Source: Setomelanomma holmii
Lineage: Eukaryota; Ascomycota; Dothideomycetes; Pleosporales; Phaeosphaeriaceae
Direction: 5' to 3'
NCBI GenBank assembly: GCA_010015745.1
Contig: ML978313.1
Location: 1-58,958, forward strand
Length of the DNA: 58,958 nucleotides
The translations under genes were made by a program, and so were the position numbers. The notes beneath the pieces are model-generated. The model saw only the letters and a list, made by a program, of their open reading frames with translations. It was not told where the DNA came from and searched no databases. Shown piece after piece: positions 9,312 to 21,539 of this stretch. The first letter of the stretch is position 1, and the number at the start of each line of letters is the position of its first letter.

Positions 9312-11220
9312 TTATGCCTTCTCCACCTTCAATACCTCGTCATCGCTCTCACGTTCCACAGTCGCTTCAACCTTTTCTGTCATGAGCTCCTTCACACCCG
9401 TCATGCAGGCCACACCGATCGTCGCAAGCGCCACAAAAGGCACCACACTCCACCATCCCAGTCTGTACGCTCTCGCATACGACCAATGACTTGCAGTCCA
9501 AGCCGCATCTATGATATGGGCATTCGCGCCTGGAATTCCTTGACCCTTGACCGTTGTCGCCGTACCTTCGGCCATCGCCTTGAGCAGAGCGCCAATCGAC
9601 GACTGAGGCAAGCCAGCTGCCACCGCGGCAGAGCCGACATCGGTGGCGTAGTGCGAGTTGAGACGCCCATTAATGATGGCATATATGACTGCTGTGCCGA
9701 ATGCGCCGCCAATGGCACGGGCTGAGAACGCAAGACCGGTAGCCGTGGACAGATAAGCGTGTGGTGCCGTGAACTGCACGCAGGCAACGAGAAGAGTTAG
9801 TGGGCCCGCACAACCAACGCCAGTCAAGACTGAAAAGACGATTTGCGGAACGTTCCAATCAGGACGAATGTTGGCGTAGCACACCGAGGTGATGAAGAAC
9901 ATGGTAAAGGTGACGACCAGAGGTGTTTCTAGTTGCGGTTAGCCTAGGTTTCTCACATCGAAGGTGGGAACTTACTCAGATCCTTAAACCTGGTCGCATA
10001 CCACGATACCAAGGCGACGATAAAGATAAAGGGGATTTGATAGGACAGCTGCCGAACCGCAATGTCCCAAGAGTTGTCTTCAAGGCCCAGATTCAGGATG
10101 ACTTGCGGCGTAATGGCATTAACGGCAGAATAAAAGATCCATCCTTCGACAGTAAAGGCAAACGTTGACAGCAAGAAGTTGGGGCCTCCAGAAAAGAATA
10201 CGTGAGCAACGATACCATCAGATCGTCCCTTCCACTCGTACACGCAAAAGGCAACGAGGAAGATGAGGCCAACAATCAAGTTGGCGTACACGTGGGGCTC
10301 GCTCCACTTGTACGCACCGCCTGCCCAATTGAGCGAAAGAAGAAGGAGGGTGGCGGAGATGATGATGAGGAGGCAACCGATGGGGTCGCACGCCCAAGTC
10401 CATTGCTTGAAGCTCATCCTTGGGTATTCATGACTGCGCTTCTTGGGCCAGTAAAAGGCAAAGAGACCGAGAGCAGTGAAGCCGTGTAGGCCGACCTGGA
10501 TCCAGAAGATGTTTCGCCAACCCGTGGGGCTGGAGTTGGTCACTGCACCAGCTGTGAGGTTTCCGATCAAACCACCAATCGTGCCAGCAGCTGAGGCAAA
10601 TCCGTTTGCAAGAGCTCGATATTTCAGAGGCAGAACCTCGGATGGAATGGCTTGCACGATGGATATCGTAGCTAGCGTGGCACCAATGAGAATGCCACCA
10701 CCGATGAGCATGCTCATGGAAGTAGCTTTGGCGCAGACGATGCTACCAACACATGCTATCACTGGTGGAATGGTTGCGAATAGCTTTCGATCGAGGACAT
10801 CAGACAGTCGTCCAACGAGGGGAGAAAGGACCGTTTGCATGAGAAGAGGACCCTGCAGAGTGTAAGCATCCCAAGCACCAGCAGACGTCGAAAGTACCAA
10901 CCTGAATGATCCAACCAGCAATCTCAGGCTCGCCGAGCTCGCGAATGATGAATGACAAGACGGAGCCTGCTGCTACAACGACGTAGACTTGGGACATGAC
11001 GCTGAACAGGGGTTAGAGCCATCCATCAGTCAGACATCAGCTCCACGTACGCAAAGCAGCACACAAACACGACCATCCATGACCTCCAAGACAGGTCAAT
11101 GTGCCTCGCATCTTCGGTTGCCTCTTGCGCAAGAGACACAATGTGTGCTTCGGGGTGCGACTTGTGATGGCTTGCATCTCGATCGCCCTCGACGTGCGAG
11201 ACCTCGTCTTTGGTCGACAT
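9312..11220 (-). CDS. MFS transporter, TRI12/fungal drug-efflux type
   Basis: Exons 11220-11051, 11001-10902, 10852-9976 and 9928-9312 give 587 residues. After a cytosolic N terminus, RSWMVVFVCCFA begins TM1. PLVGRLSDVLDRK is the MFS loop 2-3 signature, and EVLPLKYRALANGF and GNLTAGAV are typical of the trichothecene-pump-like (TRI12) and related 14-TM families. Later exons contain GWIFYSAVNAITPQVIL and SARAIGGAFGTAVIYAIINGR. It should export a small molecule at the plasma membrane by proton antiport. No biosynthetic gene lies beside it, so a toxin or metabolite substrate cannot be inferred. It is transcribed divergently from TAD3. Confidence 0.8.
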
Positions 11221-11851
11221 GGTTAGATTCGACAATATCTCGATATGGAAGAACGCAGATACGAATGACAACAATCAGAGATGGGGAAGACCTAGATACT
11301 TAGCTACCGCGTCTCGATCTTGATTGAAAGTTTCCGGAGCCGCTGTGGCGCGACATGGCTTGAAGCTTGTTGCGCCCTGCGTCCCGGCAGTTGGATTTAT
11401 GCGGGAAAATCGGTGCGAGGCTTGGTTGGATGAAGAGTTCCGGGTAAAGATGCGGGGCCCCGTGTTAGGATTGGAGACGGCTGATCTTCCGCCTGGGGCG
11501 GTCTGGGGATAAGAACGGCGCTATTGCAGTGCAGTTCCACCAATGCACCTGCCCCACCACGGTAGTGACTTCCTCTATCAAAAGGCCTGACGTCGAACAT
11601 ACTTCCTTCGCGATGCGTGACTCCCCTCACGAGCTTGGTGTTGAAGGAGAAGGGTCGAGCAGTGACAGAAGAGGAAGCGGTGGTCGGCAGAACGAAGGAC
11701 CGACCCTGGCCGAGGCTCACAACTTTTGTTGTCTTCGCATTCCTCTCCACCACTTCACACCGCACTCCAGTACCGCACAGCACAGCAACACACGCCTCGC
11801 CACAGTTGATGATTGTCCATTGAAGCGGTACTGAAGCAGATAGACGATGCT
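11221..11851. promoter_or_regulatory. Shared divergent promoter region of the MFS gene and TAD3
   Basis: 631 bases lie between the MFS start codon (minus) and the TAD3 start codon (plus). Open frames here are short and lack protein features. No specific regulatory motif is claimed. Confidence 0.4.
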
Positions 11852-13190
11852 ATGAGCACCCCACCACCTCTCGCAGGGCGCCTCGTCCCCCTGCGGACCA
11901 AAGACGAAGTGCGCGCCAGTCTCGAGACTCAGAGCGTCTACATTGTCGAGGTGCCGGCCAAATTTGCCAACGTTGTCAAGGAGTGAGCTTCTCACTCCTG
12001 GTATGCAACAGTTGATCACGTGCTAACCCCGCAGTGTCGTGCAAGCAGCCATTCCCGACTTCAAGACGTCCGAGATTTCGCATCTTCGCCGCGTAGTGCA
12101 GTTCAAATACCTGCCACCGCATCTGCAGAAGCAGTTCTATCCGCCTACAAGGCTCCCCAGAGGTGACGATGATAATCCTGCACCCCCAGTATTATTATCT
12201 TCTCCCTCTATCTCCCTTTCTTCTTCTTCACTCCCGTCTGACTCGTCACTGCCTGAAGGTGACTTTGATACTGAACATTTTAATCTAGTGCGCTTCTTCC
12301 TGCTCTGCCCGACCAAGCACATTCCGCATGCCGACCTCTTTGCTCTTCTCCGCCAGTGCCCGCCGTTCGACGCGAAGAATGCGTCGGCGCCGAGGGTCTT
12401 TTACGTGACGATTCCAACGCTGGCGCCCATTTCCGCAGAACAGGCTGCGACGTGGAGCGACAAGTACTGGCCCATCTCGTACAAAAACACCAACCCCTAT
12501 GGCCCGCATCCAAGCCTCGTACAGCGCAATGCGGCAGAGATTGAGGGCGAGGCAGGCACCTGGCTTGTGCTTGCGAGGACGGCAGGGAAGCAAATCTCAG
12601 ACAAGTGTTTGGGCGAGTCACTTGGCGTTGTCGTGGTGGACCGAACCAAGGGCACATCTCAGGTCATTGCTGTAGCAGGCGACTGCCGCTGGAGATCAAC
12701 GACGGGCGCCTCTGAGCCACAAACTGGCACCGGCAATGTCATGGCCCACGCCGTACAACGCGCCATTGCCATGGTTGCAAAGAAGCGTCTACGTATTGGC
12801 GGCACCGATCCCGCTCTTCTGGACCGCTCGCTCTTCTGCGACAGCCCTCTGACCGAAGTTGAGAAGGAGTACTACGACAAGGATAACATCGCTTCGAGTG
12901 GCTACCTGTGCGTCGACCTGGACATTTATCTCACCCACGAGCCCTGCCTCATGTGCTCCATGGCTATCCTGCATTCGCGATTCCGGCGCTGCATCTTTGC
13001 TACGCGCATGCCACACACAGGCGGAATGACCTCGGACGGCATCGACGTCAATCCGCTGTCGGGCGGCCTCAAGCACGGCCTGTTCTGGCGACCGAGCGAG
13101 CTGAACTGGAAGTTCTTGGCGTGGGAGTTTGAGGAGGACGGCAGGGACGAGAAGACGGGCACACGCACGGAGAGGCTGATTCATGTTTAA
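11852..13190 (+). CDS. TAD3: tRNA-specific adenosine deaminase, TAD3 (ADAT3) subunit
   Basis: Exons 11852-11982 and 12035-13190 (branch GTGCTAAC, acceptor GCAG) encode 428 residues. The cytidine/adenosine deaminase fold is in the C-terminal half: GNVMAHAVQRAIAMV at ~280-294, HEPCLMCSMAILHSRF with zinc ligands C348 and C351, then MPHTGGM. The position that is glutamate in active deaminases (HAE) is valine here (H282-A-V284), the hallmark of the non-catalytic Tad3 subunit. In yeast, Tad2-Tad3 converts A34 to inosine in tRNA anticodons and is essential. The N-terminal KFANVVKD and FKYLPPHLQKQF are Tad3-like RNA-binding extensions. Codons 40-80 of exon 2 include a poly-Ser stretch. Family and subunit assignment are firm. 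Confidence 0.9.
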
Positions 13191-14290
13191 GAAGTGACGG
13201 CTGGCTTGGGTTGCATTGGATATCCCGCATCATACCGGCGCATTGGTTACGTCAAGGGACGATTGGACCTTGGGAAAGGATCCTGGCATTATAGGTTCAA
13301 AAGGCATGGCATACCCCGAGTACGTTTAGCTGTTTTGACCGAAGCAATTCATCATATGCTTTCGATATTGCGAGTCCGATGTGCTTGTGAGTGCCCCGTG
13401 TTCAGAGACCTGCGATGGCTCATCTTCACCCTCACCACTTGGTCACCCTCCCGAACCGGAAGCGCGGTCGCTGCTTAAGGTGCCAAATCAACGTGCCTCC
13501 GAGGAACTTTCTACGCGATAGCTGAAGAGCAAGAATGCCCAGCGTGAAGAGCAGCTTGTGGGGGAGGACGCTGAGCTAAAGACCAAGGATGCCCAGCTTT
13601 GAATAGTCTATGCAGGGAGACTCCAAGCAGCGAAAGCTGACTTGGAGGCGAAGAAGACAGCTTGCGCTGCAGGGGAAGACTTGCAGCGAAGACTTGTTGC
13701 GATCGAAGCGCAAGACAAATCTTATACCCAGCTCATCTCCAAGCTGAACTCTCGCATTGTCGAGCTCAAGAGCCAAGTCAAGAGATCGGACGTGCTTCTC
13801 GAGGAGTTTATGGGAGTGCTGGAGAACTAGGATACTTGCATTCTCGACGCATAGCTGTGAATCCTTGAATGCAACCATGCCTCCCGACTCTAATCCGCGA
13901 TTCTGATATGTTTGTGCCCTTCGTACGGTGGTGACTCAAGTATGCCCTAGCTTGCCGCACAACAACGTCTAGCTGAACAAGCCACACAACTGTTTCTTGC
14001 ACATAGAGTGAAAGGCGTTCTGGACCGGTGTTAGAAGGGTGCGGCGGAGTCGAGGAAGAACCTTGCCGAGCGGTATGCATAGGCTCGTGCACATGATCGG
14101 TAAATGCAAGCTTAGATTGTCTGAGTAGGAAGGCGCCTCTCACCCTATAACACAGATCTCCCTTCGAAAGTGGAAAGAGCAGCTCGCAGTTACTTGATCA
14201 CGGGGGTAGAGATGCCGAGATGGATGTGGCAGCCCCTGTCAACGGCAAATGCAGATCTGATGAAGGTCACTTCAGCAACCGCAAATCAAC
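13191..14290. other. Intergenic region with a possible coiled-coil gene remnant
   Basis: No intact gene is visible. On the plus strand, ~13525-13830 reads as a helical, charged frame (LKSKNAQREEQL, a TGA near 13600, then AAKADLEAKK and LQRRLVAIEAQDKS up to VLLEEFMGVLEN). It has one in-frame stop, so at most it is a decayed coiled-coil gene fragment. The rest (13831-14290) shows nothing I can name. Confidence 0.3.
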
Positions 14291-17200
14291 TCACTTTCCT
14301 GTGATGTTTGCGCCATGTTCCGGCATGATAGCCGAAGCTCCATATTTTGCACTGAATTGATCAAGGGGATTTCTCCCAAACTTGTTTGTGCAATTCACCT
14401 CCGCGCCCGCATCCAGTAGGATCTCGGCAGCCCTCTCATGTCCATTCCAGCATGCGAAGTGGAGCGGGGAATCGCCCTTGTCGTTGGACACAGTTGCATC
14501 TGCGCCTCGTTCAAGAAGAACTTTGACAAGAGCATTGCGACCTTTCTGGGAGGCGTGATGTAAAGGGAGAGAGCCCAATGAATTGCGACGAGTCATGTCA
14601 GCACCTGCGTCGATCAGCAGCATCATAACTGCCAGATGTCCTGATTTGCACGTGCGGTGCAGTGGAGAGTCGCCGTCTACAAAAGAGTAGTTCACATCAG
14701 CACCAGCCTTGATGAGCTCCCCAACTACGGCTTGATGGCCTATTTCACAAGCATGAGCCAATGGCGAAAGGTCTCCGATGTACCAGCCGTTCGGGTCAGC
14801 TCCAGACGATAAAAGAAGATGCACAACAGCTTTGTGTCCTTGAGCGCAAGCACTGTGCAGTGAAGTATGCCCCGATCTTACTGGTTGGCCCGCCTTTGCG
14901 CCAGCAACGAGAAGCATCCTTGCGAAAGCAGCGTGGCCATGGTGGCATACTTCTGCTAATGCCGTTGTACCATTAGCATCCTGGGCGTCGATCTCTGCAC
15001 AATGATCAAGCAGCGCTTTTCCCAAATCCACATCACCCTTTTTGGCTGCTATGTGTAACGGCGTTCGTGCTTCATTATTCCTCGCGCCGACGGCGGCATC
15101 GTGGTCGAGAAGGAGGCGCACAAGAGCTACGGAACCTAACTGGGTCGCGTTATGCAGTGGCGTAGAGCCGTGGTAGTTTCTGATATTGATCCCACCGTGT
15201 TTCTTTACAAGCGATTCCAGCACACCGTAATCTTCCCTGCGGACAGCATAGTGTAGTGGCGTGTTGTTCCACTTGTCGACAGCTGAAGTTGACACATTGT
15301 GGTCTAGAAGGAGTCTGATGATGGAAACATGAGAAGACTCAACGGCGTGATGTAGCGGACCCATTGTATGGTCTGACCCGTCCACGGTCGCATGATGTGC
15401 GAGGAGGAGCTTGACCATGTGATAGATCCCATACTGCGCTGCAATCGACAGAGCAGTCATGCTGTAGTGGTTAACACAGTCTATTGCGGCATTGGAATCG
15501 ACGAGAAGTTTTGCGATTTTCTCATGGCCATGCATTATGGCAAGCATGAGTGGAGTCGTGCCATGAGCATCCTTTGAGTTTGGATTCACGTCTTCTTCAA
15601 GTAACGCCGCAGTCGCATTTTCCAGACCAAAGTACGCCGTCAAATGCAAACTGCTAGCCTGTGCCTCGACAACTTTCCAGGAGCGGGACGCTTCCGGATA
15701 TACCGGAAGAGCCGCAGCTGCACCAGATACATTTGTTGGTCTTCGCAAGAAATTCATGACGTGCGCGAGGGCGGAAGGAGCTAAATGCGCGTGATAGCCC
15801 CAATAATTCGCTGCATAGTCGTAAAGTGCGAGATCCGGACGAGCCTCAGGCAGATAACGCAGGGAGGCTGGGGAACAGTGTGGTTCACAAGCATCAAACA
15901 CGAGGTAAGTTGTGCAGATCGATGTGATCATGTCTTCTGCATCGGAGAACCAAGTCTGTCGTGTTCGATCGAAATGCTCTTGTGTGGTGTAATGAACCAG
16001 TCGAATGATGCTACTGCCTGTGTCGATTATGACAAGACCGGCGCAAGCGGACACGAAATCATCCACATCGGGGCAATTCTCACGATCAAATACCGGCTCG
16101 CCAATCTCAACACCAACAACACCAAGGGCTTCTTGAAGTTCCCGTATGGTGAGTTGTCGCCTTGCATGGACTATCCAAGATTAGAACTTGCTTAGCAAGA
16201 TCTGCTTGTTCTTTCACTTGAGCTTCGATTCGCTGCATTACAGCAGTATACGCTGTATCGTACGCGCCCGATCCGATTGCCAGTCCCTTCAAAACTTGTC
16301 GCATCGACTTGACAGATCTCTTTCCCACAAGAGAGTCCATGTGCAGTTGAGCCAGCAAGAACCTGGGAGAAGTCAGCCTCTGATTATGAAGTCGTTATGG
16401 ATCTACCTACATGCCCTGAACAGATTGTATGATACTCGACGTGACCACCTCCTGCAGTTCAGGATTAACCCTGACAAATCTAGGTAGGCGATGCAGTTGT
16501 GCCTCAAGATACGCCATGACATCCTCGCGACTCGCGCGAATATCAACCACTCAACCGTCTCGGAATTGTGAAGTTATATCTGGTATGAGCCTGGACGACG
16601 CCAAGATATTGGCATGGCACTTTCTCTGAAGCTTGAAGAGCTCAGTAAGAAGCCTTGTACTCCTCTGGCACTCCTCCAAGGCATCGATCACGAAGAAGAC
16701 CCTAGAAAACGAAGGCAGTTCCTGCTCCAGCACGAGCAGGATACCTTCGTAAGACGGCCGCCTAGCCGCTTGCCGAAGAGTTGTGTACAATTTATGCAAA
16801 GACTCTGAAGGCTCTGCCTGGCATTGCACAATTTGTCTTGAAAAACTTGAGAATATGTCGTGTATGCTCTGCTCAGCCCGGCGTCTGAAGTTGCAGTAGG
16901 AAAAAACATGTGGCGATCTTGGGATTCTGGTGGGATCTTTGCCAAAGATTAGCAATTATAATAGAAGTAAGGATTGTCTTTGCAGGTCCTGGTATACCGG
17001 TACACAGCAGTACCTGTCCTTGTGATCGCAGCCACCGTTGATAATCAGAAGACTGTAGGAACCACAGCCCCGTACCAGGCTGCCGTCTTGAAAGAACGTC
17101 ATGTTGTTGTGCGACCTGATCGAGTTGCGACAGCCAGTTGAGTAGTCTTGGCCTGTCCTGTACGGTAGCCGCTAGATCCTGGCACGCTCTCCGAGCTTTC

Positions 17201-17606
17201 GACGCTCTTCCTCTCGTGCTTGCTCGTTGGTCTTCGTCAGAGAGCCAAAGTTTTCGTGCATCTCTGAAAGTGCATCTGAAAAGGTAACAAAGGGTCCTTT
17301 CAGCACTTTCAAATCGCCCTGGGTGTACGTCCTACATGGTCCAGTGACCAGCGCTAAACGTGGCAATTTCATTCGCGCTCGCACCCAGAACGAGGCTGAG
17401 TGTGTGGCGTGGTAACTGCGAGAAGATTCTTGTGTATCGATGGCTTCTTGGACGAGCTGGGGTAGAGGATATCGTAAGCACAGAGTTGTGACGTCGTATC
17501 CTTCGGAACTTGAGTGATTCAAGGTTTTTAGACTTCTCAAGTGATTTCGAGGTGGAGATATTTCCACAGCACGTGCAAGCGCGTTTCGACCAAAGTAGCG
17601 CGTCAC
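14291..17606 (-). pseudogene. NACHT-ankyrin (STAND) protein pseudogene
   Basis: Homology runs in order through an N-terminal helical part (GDLKVLKGPFVTFSDAL), a linker (RLLNWLSQLDQ), RQPGTGLWFL, a NACHT core, FFVIDALEECQ (Walker B), FLLAQLHMDSLVGKRS, IRLVHYTTQEHF and about a dozen ankyrin repeats (14291-15650, such as TPLHYAVRREDYG). Such proteins are nucleotide-driven switches, often in heterokaryon incompatibility. Lesions: a frame change near 17185; Walker A reads GIPGPAKT instead of GxPGxGKT (16973-16998); a frameshift at an A6/T6 tract (16899-16906); an in-frame TGA at 16551-16553; a one-base insertion near 16182. A normal intron remains at about 16410-16360. The long ankyrin frame itself is intact. 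The end at 14291 may continue past a GTGAGT donor. Confidence 0.78.
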
Positions 17607-17651
17607 CCTTCAGCCTCAAATTTCGGTATTGCGCAACCACAGCCAGAACCC

Positions 17652-19161
17652 ATGACGATGCTGCCCGACGAAATCATTGCACAGCTCAATTGCGAGTCTC
17701 AGTGTCGCGAGCAGCAGATACAGCGACTCGCTGCGCTCTACACGGTGTGTTGACCGCATTATTTGCGCAGCACAGCATACTAACAACTTCAGGCGCATCT
17801 TCCATCACCGGCCTTTCTCAACCTCCACGGCCTCACAGGGGCCGGGAAATCCTCCATCCTCCGATCCTACTTCAGCCTCTCGCGTGTCCCTCATACCATT
17901 ATCAACGTTCGAGAATGCATCACGGCGCGCCATTTGCTCGAGCGCATAATCGCAGCATCTCTTGATGCGCTAGACGGATACCACGATGAGACGAACGATA
18001 GGCGGCCGTATGCGCGGACGGAGAATTTGAGTGCGCTATGTGTAAATCTTGCAAAGATGCTAGAAGGGCGGGGAAAGTTTGTGCTGGTGTTGGATTCCAT
18101 CGACAAGCTTAGGGAAGGCGGTGGTACCTTGATACCAGCACTGGGACGGCTGGGTGAGACGGTACGTTTTTATACACCTGTCAGAAGCCATTGCTGATAT
18201 TTTTCAGATACCGAACCTCTCACTCATACTCACGACAACCCTGCCTATACCTCCCTCGACGCTGCATGCCGCCCACACGCCCTCCCTCCACTTTCCGCCC
18301 TATACAAGAACTCAGCTTCTCACCATACTTGGTCACAATCCTCCAAAGATCTTTCTTACACCACCTTCTGAAGAGCAATTTCCAGACTACACCCCTGATC
18401 TTGCGGCCGAAGATGACGCTTGGCTGTGGAGTCGCTTCATCGCCGCTGTATACGACAGCCTGAGCAAGCACACGGGTCGCGACCTCGTCAGCTTCCGCTG
18501 CTGCGCCATGAAGCTCTGGCGCCCTTTTGTCGAGCCCGTGATAAATGGCCAGTTTGGCACGCGCGACTTTTCGCGCCTCATCATCAATCGGCGACACTTG
18601 TTCCAGCTCGAAGACTCGGTGCTGGACCGCATCGTCAAGACTTCTGAGCCTACCACAAATGGCACGTTGGAGCCCTCGACCCCCAGCCAGCGACGAGCAA
18701 CCAAGATGCCGACTCACACCCTGCCATACTTTACGACGCACCTCTTGATCGCCGCATACCTTGCCTCGTACAATCCTTCAAGGACAGATGTGACATACTT
18801 CATGAAGCACACGGACAAACGCAAGAATAAACGTCGAGCACCGTCAAACACGGTTTCTAGTGCTTTCAAGGCACGCAAGATTTCTCGACATTTGCTCACG
18901 CCAAGCCCATTCCCGCTAGATAGACTTTTGGCTATTTTCAGGGCGTTGCTAGATGGACACGTCCCTCAAGTCGCCGATTTATACACGCAAATTGCCACAC
19001 TAACGAGCTTACGACTATTGGTTCGATCGGGCGCAGGCAGCGCTGATGTCCTCGAAGCAGGCGGGCGGTGGAGAGTGAATTATGGCTGGGAATATGTACG
19101 TGCATTGGGACGAAGCGTCAATCTCGAAGTCGGCGAGTATCTAGTGGGAGGCGTAGACTGA
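17652..19161 (+). CDS. ORC5: Origin recognition complex subunit 5
   Basis: Exons 17652-17744, 17793-18161 and 18208-19161 encode 471 residues; intron 1 has a perfect CATACTAAC branch site. AAA+ features: Walker A GLTGAGKSS with K50, and Walker B FVLVLDSIDK. The C terminus RWRVNYGWEYVRALGRS followed by LEVGEYL is the ORC5 winged-helix end. ORC5 is one of the six subunits that mark replication origins and load MCM helicase in the nucleus. ATG 17652 was chosen; 17658 is possible. It starts a few dozen bases from the divergent NACHT pseudogene, and its stop lies 33 bases from the convergent SelO gene, so the 3' UTRs must overlap. Confidence 0.9.
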
Positions 19162-19194
19162 ACCCTTCGCCCTACGTTGGGCTTGTTATAGTAT

Positions 19195-21213
19195 CTATGA
19201 ACTACAACTACACTGCATCATACCCTTGTACTTGGGCACATCTCCGCAAAACCTTTCTTCCTCGTCTGCATTCCAATCCCACGATTCCTGAAAGGGGTTG
19301 AGATTTAACTTCATGATTTGCGGCAAAATCTCGCGCTCATTCTTCTTTTCCACGCGCTCAATGAGCTCGTCGAGGATCCAGGAGCGTGGGACGAACTGTG
19401 TTTGTTAGTATATGTTCTGTGAGGAAAGGTGAATTGTGCTTACGTTTGGATTCACCGCCATCATCGCCGCTTGTCTCCCAGCATCGTCTGAGCCCCAATC
19501 TTCCTTGACTCGGTCGCCCCATTTACCCAACCATTTCCCAATCCGCTCTCTTGAATCTGATTCTTGTCTCGGCGCATCGTTTGTCTTGAAGAAGCGGCCT
19601 GCGACATCCCTTCTCTTTTCCTCCGTATCAACCTCTTCCAACTTGATCGAACTCAACCTCCTAAACGCATGGTGAAAGTCTAATTCAAACGCTTCGAGAC
19701 AATCCAAAAGCTCAGACATTAGCTCCTCGAAATCGCCCTCCTTTTGCGTCTTCAGTCCCAGCCTCGCCGCCATCAAGCGCCTATACTCTGCAAGAAACAC
19801 AGCCTTGTACTCTTCGCCCGCGCGATCAATCACCCCCTCCGCCCTCTTGATCAACTCCTCACTCTGCTCTTCGGTGATACCCTTGTCCACAAACACACGC
19901 TCATCCACCAATTGCCCCGCACCCATGAGCTCGCCCAACGCCTCGCCCAGGCGTACGAGATTCCACCAGATAATCGTCGGTTGGTTACGATAGCTGTAGC
20001 GTAGCATGTGATCGTCGTGGTTGGGCGTGTACGTCGGGTCAAACGTATCCAGGAACGCAAAGGGGCCGAAATCGATACTTAGGCCGAGGATGGAGGTGTT
20101 GTCCGTGTTGAGCACGCCGTTCATGAAGCCGTAGGCTTGCCACTTTGCGACGGTTAGGGCGTTGGCGCGCAAGATAGCGCGGTAGAGCCGGGTGTATCTG
20201 TTCTCTTGCTCTACACCTTCGCCTTCCAGTGTGTCTTTTGAAATGCCGGTGTTTGCCTGGGAGTATGTTTCTTTGGCGTCGCCAGAGGGGAGTTTTGAAG
20301 GAAGCTTGTCCCACCCGCCGTAGACGTGTTCGGCTGTGTAGTCGGCGAGGGTGCGTAGTGTATTGCGATCGCCGCGCATGCGTGGGAGGTCGAATGTGCC
20401 AAAGCGAATCCAGGATTGTGCGAAGCGGGTCACGATGGCGCCGGGCTCGATGCGTTCACGCACGATCCTGCTGCCATTGTTGAGCGTGAGAGCCAGGGCG
20501 CGGGTGGTCGGTATCCCAATGGCATTAAGGTACTCTGAAACGACGAATTCGCGAATCGACGAGCGCAGGACTGCACGGCCATCGGCAAAGCGCGAGTATG
20601 GTGTTCGTCCTGCGCCCTTGAGCTGCATCTCGTAGCGGGTGTTGGTGGAGGGATTTGTCGTCTCGAAGAGCGAAATGGCGCGTCCGTCACCTAGTTGGCC
20701 GGCCCATTGTCCAAACTGATAGCCTCCGTAGCACTGTGCCCATGGGTAGATGCCCTCATCTGGCTTTGATTCGTCCCATGTGAGAATCTTGCGTCCTGCA
20801 ACCACTTCCTTGAACTCTTCGCTCTTTGCCTCGTCCTCGCTCAGACCGAGATCTTGTAGTGCGCGCTGACTGACACCCAGCAGCTCAGACTCGCCTTGTG
20901 GATCTGGCCGTACATACGTGAAGAGCGCATCTTTCACCATGCGCGGACCAAGCTTTTGCCGCTCCGCATCGTGCGAGTCTTTTGGGGTAGGAAAGGCGGG
21001 GTCGGCGGGGAGGTTTCGCGTGAAGACGTTGGTTTTGGGGAGAGACTGGAGTGTGTGTCGCGCACTGGCGCCATTTGAAGGTGAGTTATCGAGGTGCGCC
21101 ATGACTTGATTCAGGCGCATGGAAGGCGCGTATAGAGATCGAATTGGCAGCGTCGACGCAATCAGTAGTCGTGAAAAGGCCTTGGCTCGTAGTCGAGGTG
21201 GGAAAGAAAGCAT
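19195..21213 (-). CDS. FMP40: Protein adenylyltransferase SelO (yeast FMP40 type), mitochondrial
   Basis: Exons 21213-19444 and 19395-19195 encode 656 residues. The N terminus is Arg/Ser-rich and amphipathic (LRAKAFSRLLIASTL), as expected for mitochondrial import. SelO/YdiU (UPF0061) signatures follow: YPWAQCYGGYQFGQWAGQLG, ELQLKG-like MQLKGAGRTPYSRFADGR, VSEYLNAIGIPTTRAL, then GVLNTDNTSILGLSIDFGPF, an inverted kinase-like active site. This family transfers AMP to Ser/Thr/Tyr of proteins, and in yeast it responds to oxidative stress. The small second exon ends in CSCSS, the position of the CSUSS selenocysteine motif in vertebrate SelO. The protein looks complete. Using only exon 1 would lose the redox tail. 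Confidence 0.9.
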
Positions 21214-21539
21214 GAGCTCTTGTGCGGTTCTAGGGAGGATGTCGGATCAACGGACGCAGAGAGAGGGGAACAATTGCTGGCGGCGAATAGTACATGGTGT
21301 TGCATCTGTCAGAATGATGGTCTGGATGAGCATGGCGTCATACCTCGGAGCAGTCGCGGTCGTCACGCTTACTCGAAATACAGGCCAAAACAAATTCTGG
21401 GATCGTCGTCCTGACTCGTGCGCGGCCCCATCACCACATCGCGTCTGCCCTTCACTAGACTCAATCAGAAACACACATCTCCAGTAATGCGCATGAGATT
21501 TAGGAGAGACGACCAGCTGTTGACGAGCTCTCTCTTGTC

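Noticed and set aside
9312..11220. MFS pump as part of a secondary-metabolite cluster
   Set aside because: Neighbours are TAD3 and a hypothetical protein; no synthase, P450 or pathway regulator is present nearby.
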